A stretch of DNA of 7,822 bases from CAZHWR01 sp964536085. Its GTDB lineage: Bacteria > Bacillota > Clostridia > Oscillospirales > Ruminococcaceae. The position numbers were made by a program, and so were the translations under genes. The notes under the pieces were generated by a model. That model saw only the letters and a program-made list of their open reading frames with translations, had not been told where the DNA came from and made no database searches. Of this stretch, positions 6,440 through 7,822 are shown piece by piece (the first letter of the stretch is position 1; every line of letters starts with the position of its first letter). The stretch lies in NCBI GenBank assembly GCA_964536085.1, contig CAZHWR010000066.1:1-7822 (forward strand), read 5' to 3'.

Positions 6440-6468
6440 TTGACAATTGGTAATATATATATTATTAT
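6440..6468 (+). promoter_or_regulatory. Sigma-A-type promoter for the sugar transferase
   Basis: A perfect -35 box TTGACA (6440-6445) is separated by exactly 17 bp from TATTAT (6463-6468), which is one base from consensus. The spacer is AT-rich. Transcription would begin near 6475, leaving a leader of roughly 115 bases before the ATG at 6590. Confidence 0.8.
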
Positions 6469-6574
6469 AGAATTAAAAAATAAAAGGAATATTTTAGTAT
6501 TAGCATTTTTAGGCTCATACTTTATTAAATTGTTTATCTGCAAATGATACATATATCGGATTGTATTAAAAATG

Positions 6575-6592
6575 AGGAGGCTGAGTGAGATG
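6575..6592 (+). promoter_or_regulatory. Ribosome binding site that decides the sugar transferase start
   Basis: AGGAGG at 6575-6580 stands 9 bases before the ATG at 6590. An earlier in-frame ATG at 6572 directly precedes this block and has no Shine-Dalgarno of its own, so the 6590 start is preferred. Confidence 0.8.
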
Positions 6593-7300
6593 GAGTTTTC
6601 GATCGCAGAAAATAAAACAGAGCTTATCGATGGGTCTGATGAGAAAAAAATAGACCATATTTACTTTAACCGTAAAGAGCAACTTCACTCAAAAAAGGGC
6701 TATTGGATCGGTCGTAGGATACAAGACATATTTTTTTCGTCGCTTGCATTGATAGTCCTTTCTCCGGTGTTTTTGATAATCGCATTAATTATTTTTATTG
6801 ATGATCCCAAAGGCAGCCCTGTTTTTTCTCAAATCCGCGTAGGGTACGCAGGAAAGCAGTTTAAATTTTATAAATTTCGTTCAATGTATGTCGATGCGGA
6901 GGATAGGCTTTCCGAACTTTTTTCAGATAACGAAATGGACGGTCCTGTTTTTAAAATCAAAGATGATCCACGTATCACCCGCGTTGGGAAATTCATAAGA
7001 AAAACCAGTCTGGATGAGCTGCCTCAGCTTTGGAATATATTAAAAGGCGATATGTCTATTGTGGGTCCGAGACCGGCTTTGCCAAGCGAGGTAGAGCAGT
7101 ATGACGACTATATGCTTCAAAGACTTATTGTGAAGCCGGGACTTACTTGCTACTGGCAGGTTCAGCCCAACCGAAACAGTCTCACCTTTGAAAAATGGTT
7201 GGAGCTTGACATAAAATACATAAAAGAACGCAGTTTTTTGGTCGATTGGAAGATTATTTTTTTAACCGTTAAATGCGTATTTCGCGCAGACGGAGTATAA
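6590..7300 (+). CDS. Sugar transferase: undecaprenyl-phosphate sugar-1-phosphate transferase, monotopic type
   Basis: Members of this family (Pfam Bac_transf; relatives PglC, WcaJ C-terminal domain, EpsL) move a sugar-1-phosphate from a nucleotide sugar to undecaprenyl phosphate at the inner membrane face. This is the first step of capsule, exopolysaccharide or glycan assembly. The 236-residue length matches the short form without the extra N-terminal membrane domain. After a charged 40-residue lead, a single re-entrant membrane helix (about 48-70) carries the usual proline (Pro59 in LSPV). FKFYKFRSM follows at 91-99. SLDELPQLWN at 140-149 holds the catalytic Asp142-Glu143 pair, and KGDMSIVGPRP (152-162) and KPGLTCYWQV (182-191) complete the family pattern. 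It has its own strong promoter and terminator. The sugar donor cannot be told from sequence. The rmlA remnant downstream hints at a surface polysaccharide locus. Confidence 0.93.
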   Translation: MEFSIAENKTELIDGSDEKKIDHIYFNRKEQLHSKKGYWIGRRIQDIFFSSLALIVLSPVFLIIALIIFIDDPKGSPVFSQIRVGYAGKQFKFYKFRSMYVDAEDRLSELFSDNEMDGPVFKIKDDPRITRVGKFIRKTSLDELPQLWNILKGDMSIVGPRPALPSEVEQYDDYMLQRLIVKPGLTCYWQVQPNRNSLTFEKWLELDIKYIKERSFLVDWKIIFLTVKCVFRADGV

Positions 7301-7364
7301 TTATCTGAAAAATCCGCTTTGTGTGTTAAGTATTTTGTGCCGTTTAAAATATATGAGTAAAATT

Positions 7365-7408
7365 ACGGCAATGATTGAATATATGCAGTCGTTGCCGTTT
7401 TATTTTTT
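7365..7408 (+). terminator. Rho-independent terminator of the sugar transferase gene
   Basis: A 13-bp stem (7365-7377 with 7386-7398), with two G-U wobbles and an 8-base loop AATATATG, is followed by TTTATTTTTT. It lies 65 bases after the stop. The left arm could alternatively pair with TGCCGT at 7338-7343. Confidence 0.88.
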
Positions 7409-7447
7409 GATTTTATATTATCTTTCTTATAATTTCAGTCCAAACAG

Positions 7448-7476
7448 TGGATTTTTTTAACTGTGAGAGGTATAAT
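7448..7476 (+). promoter_or_regulatory. Possible promoter for the rmlA remnant
   Basis: A consensus -10 box TATAAT (7471-7476) lies 17 bp after a weak -35 candidate TGGATT (7448-7453). A second TATAAT occurs at 7428-7433 without a good -35. In such AT-rich DNA chance matches are common, so confidence is low. Confidence 0.35.
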
Positions 7477-7578
7477 TATATATTATTATATTATTCCCTG
7501 GCTTTGTAAAAGTGTGCAAATATATGTTGTCTTTAGGAAAATTTTACTAACGTTAAAATAATTCAAAGGGGATGCATT

Positions 7579-7761
7579 ATGAAAGGAATTATTCTTGCAG
7601 GCGGTTCAGGAACGCAGCTTTATCCTTTGACCCGTGTTACGTCTAAACAACTGCTTCCGATTTACGACAAGCCGATGATATATTATCCGATGTCTGCTCT
7701 TATGAACGCCGATATTCGGGAAATTTTGATTATCTCAACGCCGCAGGCGCTTGAGTTATAA
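7579..7761 (+). pseudogene. rmlA: Truncated glucose-1-phosphate thymidylyltransferase (rmlA remnant)
   Basis: Intact RmlA makes dTDP-glucose from glucose-1-phosphate and dTTP, the first step of dTDP-rhamnose synthesis, and is about 290 residues long. Here only the N-terminal nucleotide-binding part remains: 60 codons ending in tandem stops TAA-TAG (7759-7764). Recognition is firm: MKGIILAGGSGT, SKQLLPIYDKPMIYYPMSAL and IREILIISTPQ are all family sequence. The start is good, with AAAGGGGA at 7565-7572 before the ATG. Two changes point to decay: the near-invariant Arg of GTRLYPLT is Gln13 (CAG), and the Gly of the usual AGIREI is Asp45. After STPQ (53-56) the family sequence (normally DxPRFxxLLGDGS) is lost. 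The break could be two nonsense changes plus a small deletion, or an insertion. The window ends 61 bases later, so the remainder is unseen. Confidence 0.8.
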
Positions 7762-7779
7762 TAGGGTCACTTTTTTGGC

Positions 7780-7822
7780 TGCTGCTACATGCGTTTTGAA
7801 TTGCAGAGCGCATATAGGAGCA
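7780..7822. repeat. Hairpin at the window end, just after the rmlA break
   Basis: Arm 7780-7793 pairs with 7809-7822 at 12 of 14 positions around a 15-base loop. The right arm runs into the window edge, so the structure may continue: GGC at 7777-7779 and the T6 before it could pair with unseen sequence. It may be the end of a small inserted palindromic element that disrupted rmlA. Confidence 0.5.

Larger units (their letters stand above)
6206..6589. other. 384-bp gene-free stretch before the sugar transferase
   Basis: No credible gene is seen. The left half (to about 6360) is GC-richer and built of nested palindromes (6274-6358). The right half is strongly AT-rich and carries a good sigma-A promoter (6440-6468), followed by a leader of about 115 bases with no strong secondary structure that I can see. 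No clean terminator with a U-tract was found for the VanZ gene. Confidence 0.7.

Noticed and set aside
6572..6589. Earlier ATG start for the sugar transferase
   Set aside because: The AGGAGG block comes after this ATG and is correctly spaced for the ATG at 6590.
1..7822. CRISPR array, tRNA/rRNA genes, transposase, known riboswitch
   Set aside because: No regularly spaced direct repeats, no cloverleaf or rRNA-like sequence, no transposase reading frame and no riboswitch core that I recognise on either strand.

Overview
This window looks like a chromosomal segment of a moderately AT-rich, Gram-positive Clostridia-type bacterium, perhaps from the Oscillospirales/Ruminococcaceae. The signs are purine-rich Shine-Dalgarno sites of the GGAGG type, TTG start codons, AT-rich intergenic DNA with clean hairpin/U-tract terminators, and protein families typical of that group. 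The taxonomic placement is inference from style, not from a marker gene. No RNA gene, CRISPR array or transposase was seen.

Layout, left to right. The window opens in the last 35 codons of a lysine-rich protein with cell-wall-binding-type repeats, closed by a perfect palindromic terminator (124-157). A perfect 18-bp inverted repeat (178-218) follows, then a complete PfkB-family fructokinase (303-1259) with its own probable terminator. After a structured 286-bp leader come malQ (4-alpha-glucanotransferase, 1546-3051) and, 27 bp on, glgP (alpha-glucan phosphorylase, 3079-5379, TTG start). A 346-bp gene-free stretch carries a MITE-like imperfect inverted repeat and a perfect hairpin directly before a small VanZ-family membrane protein (5726-6205, TTG start). 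Another 384-bp gene-free stretch holds nested palindromes and a strong sigma-A-type promoter for a membrane sugar-phosphate transferase (6590-7300). That gene ends in a strong terminator. The window closes with the 5' part of rmlA, stopped after 60 codons and apparently decayed or interrupted, and a hairpin at the very end.

How the genes work together. MalQ and GlgP form a compact glycogen/maltodextrin-degrading operon: MalQ lengthens short maltodextrins by transferring glucan segments, and GlgP phosphorolyses the longer chains to glucose-1-phosphate. The fructokinase next door feeds fructose into glycolysis but seems to be transcribed separately. The sugar transferase and rmlA remnant belong to surface polysaccharide synthesis (initiation on undecaprenyl phosphate, and dTDP-sugar supply). 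They suggest the edge of an exopolysaccharide or capsule locus, with damage at the right end.

I do not see a new multi-gene system here. The most interesting points are the broken rmlA with a hairpin at the break, the intergenic palindromic elements (5409-5533 and 6274-6358), the structured malQ leader, and the hairpin abutting the VanZ ribosome binding site.
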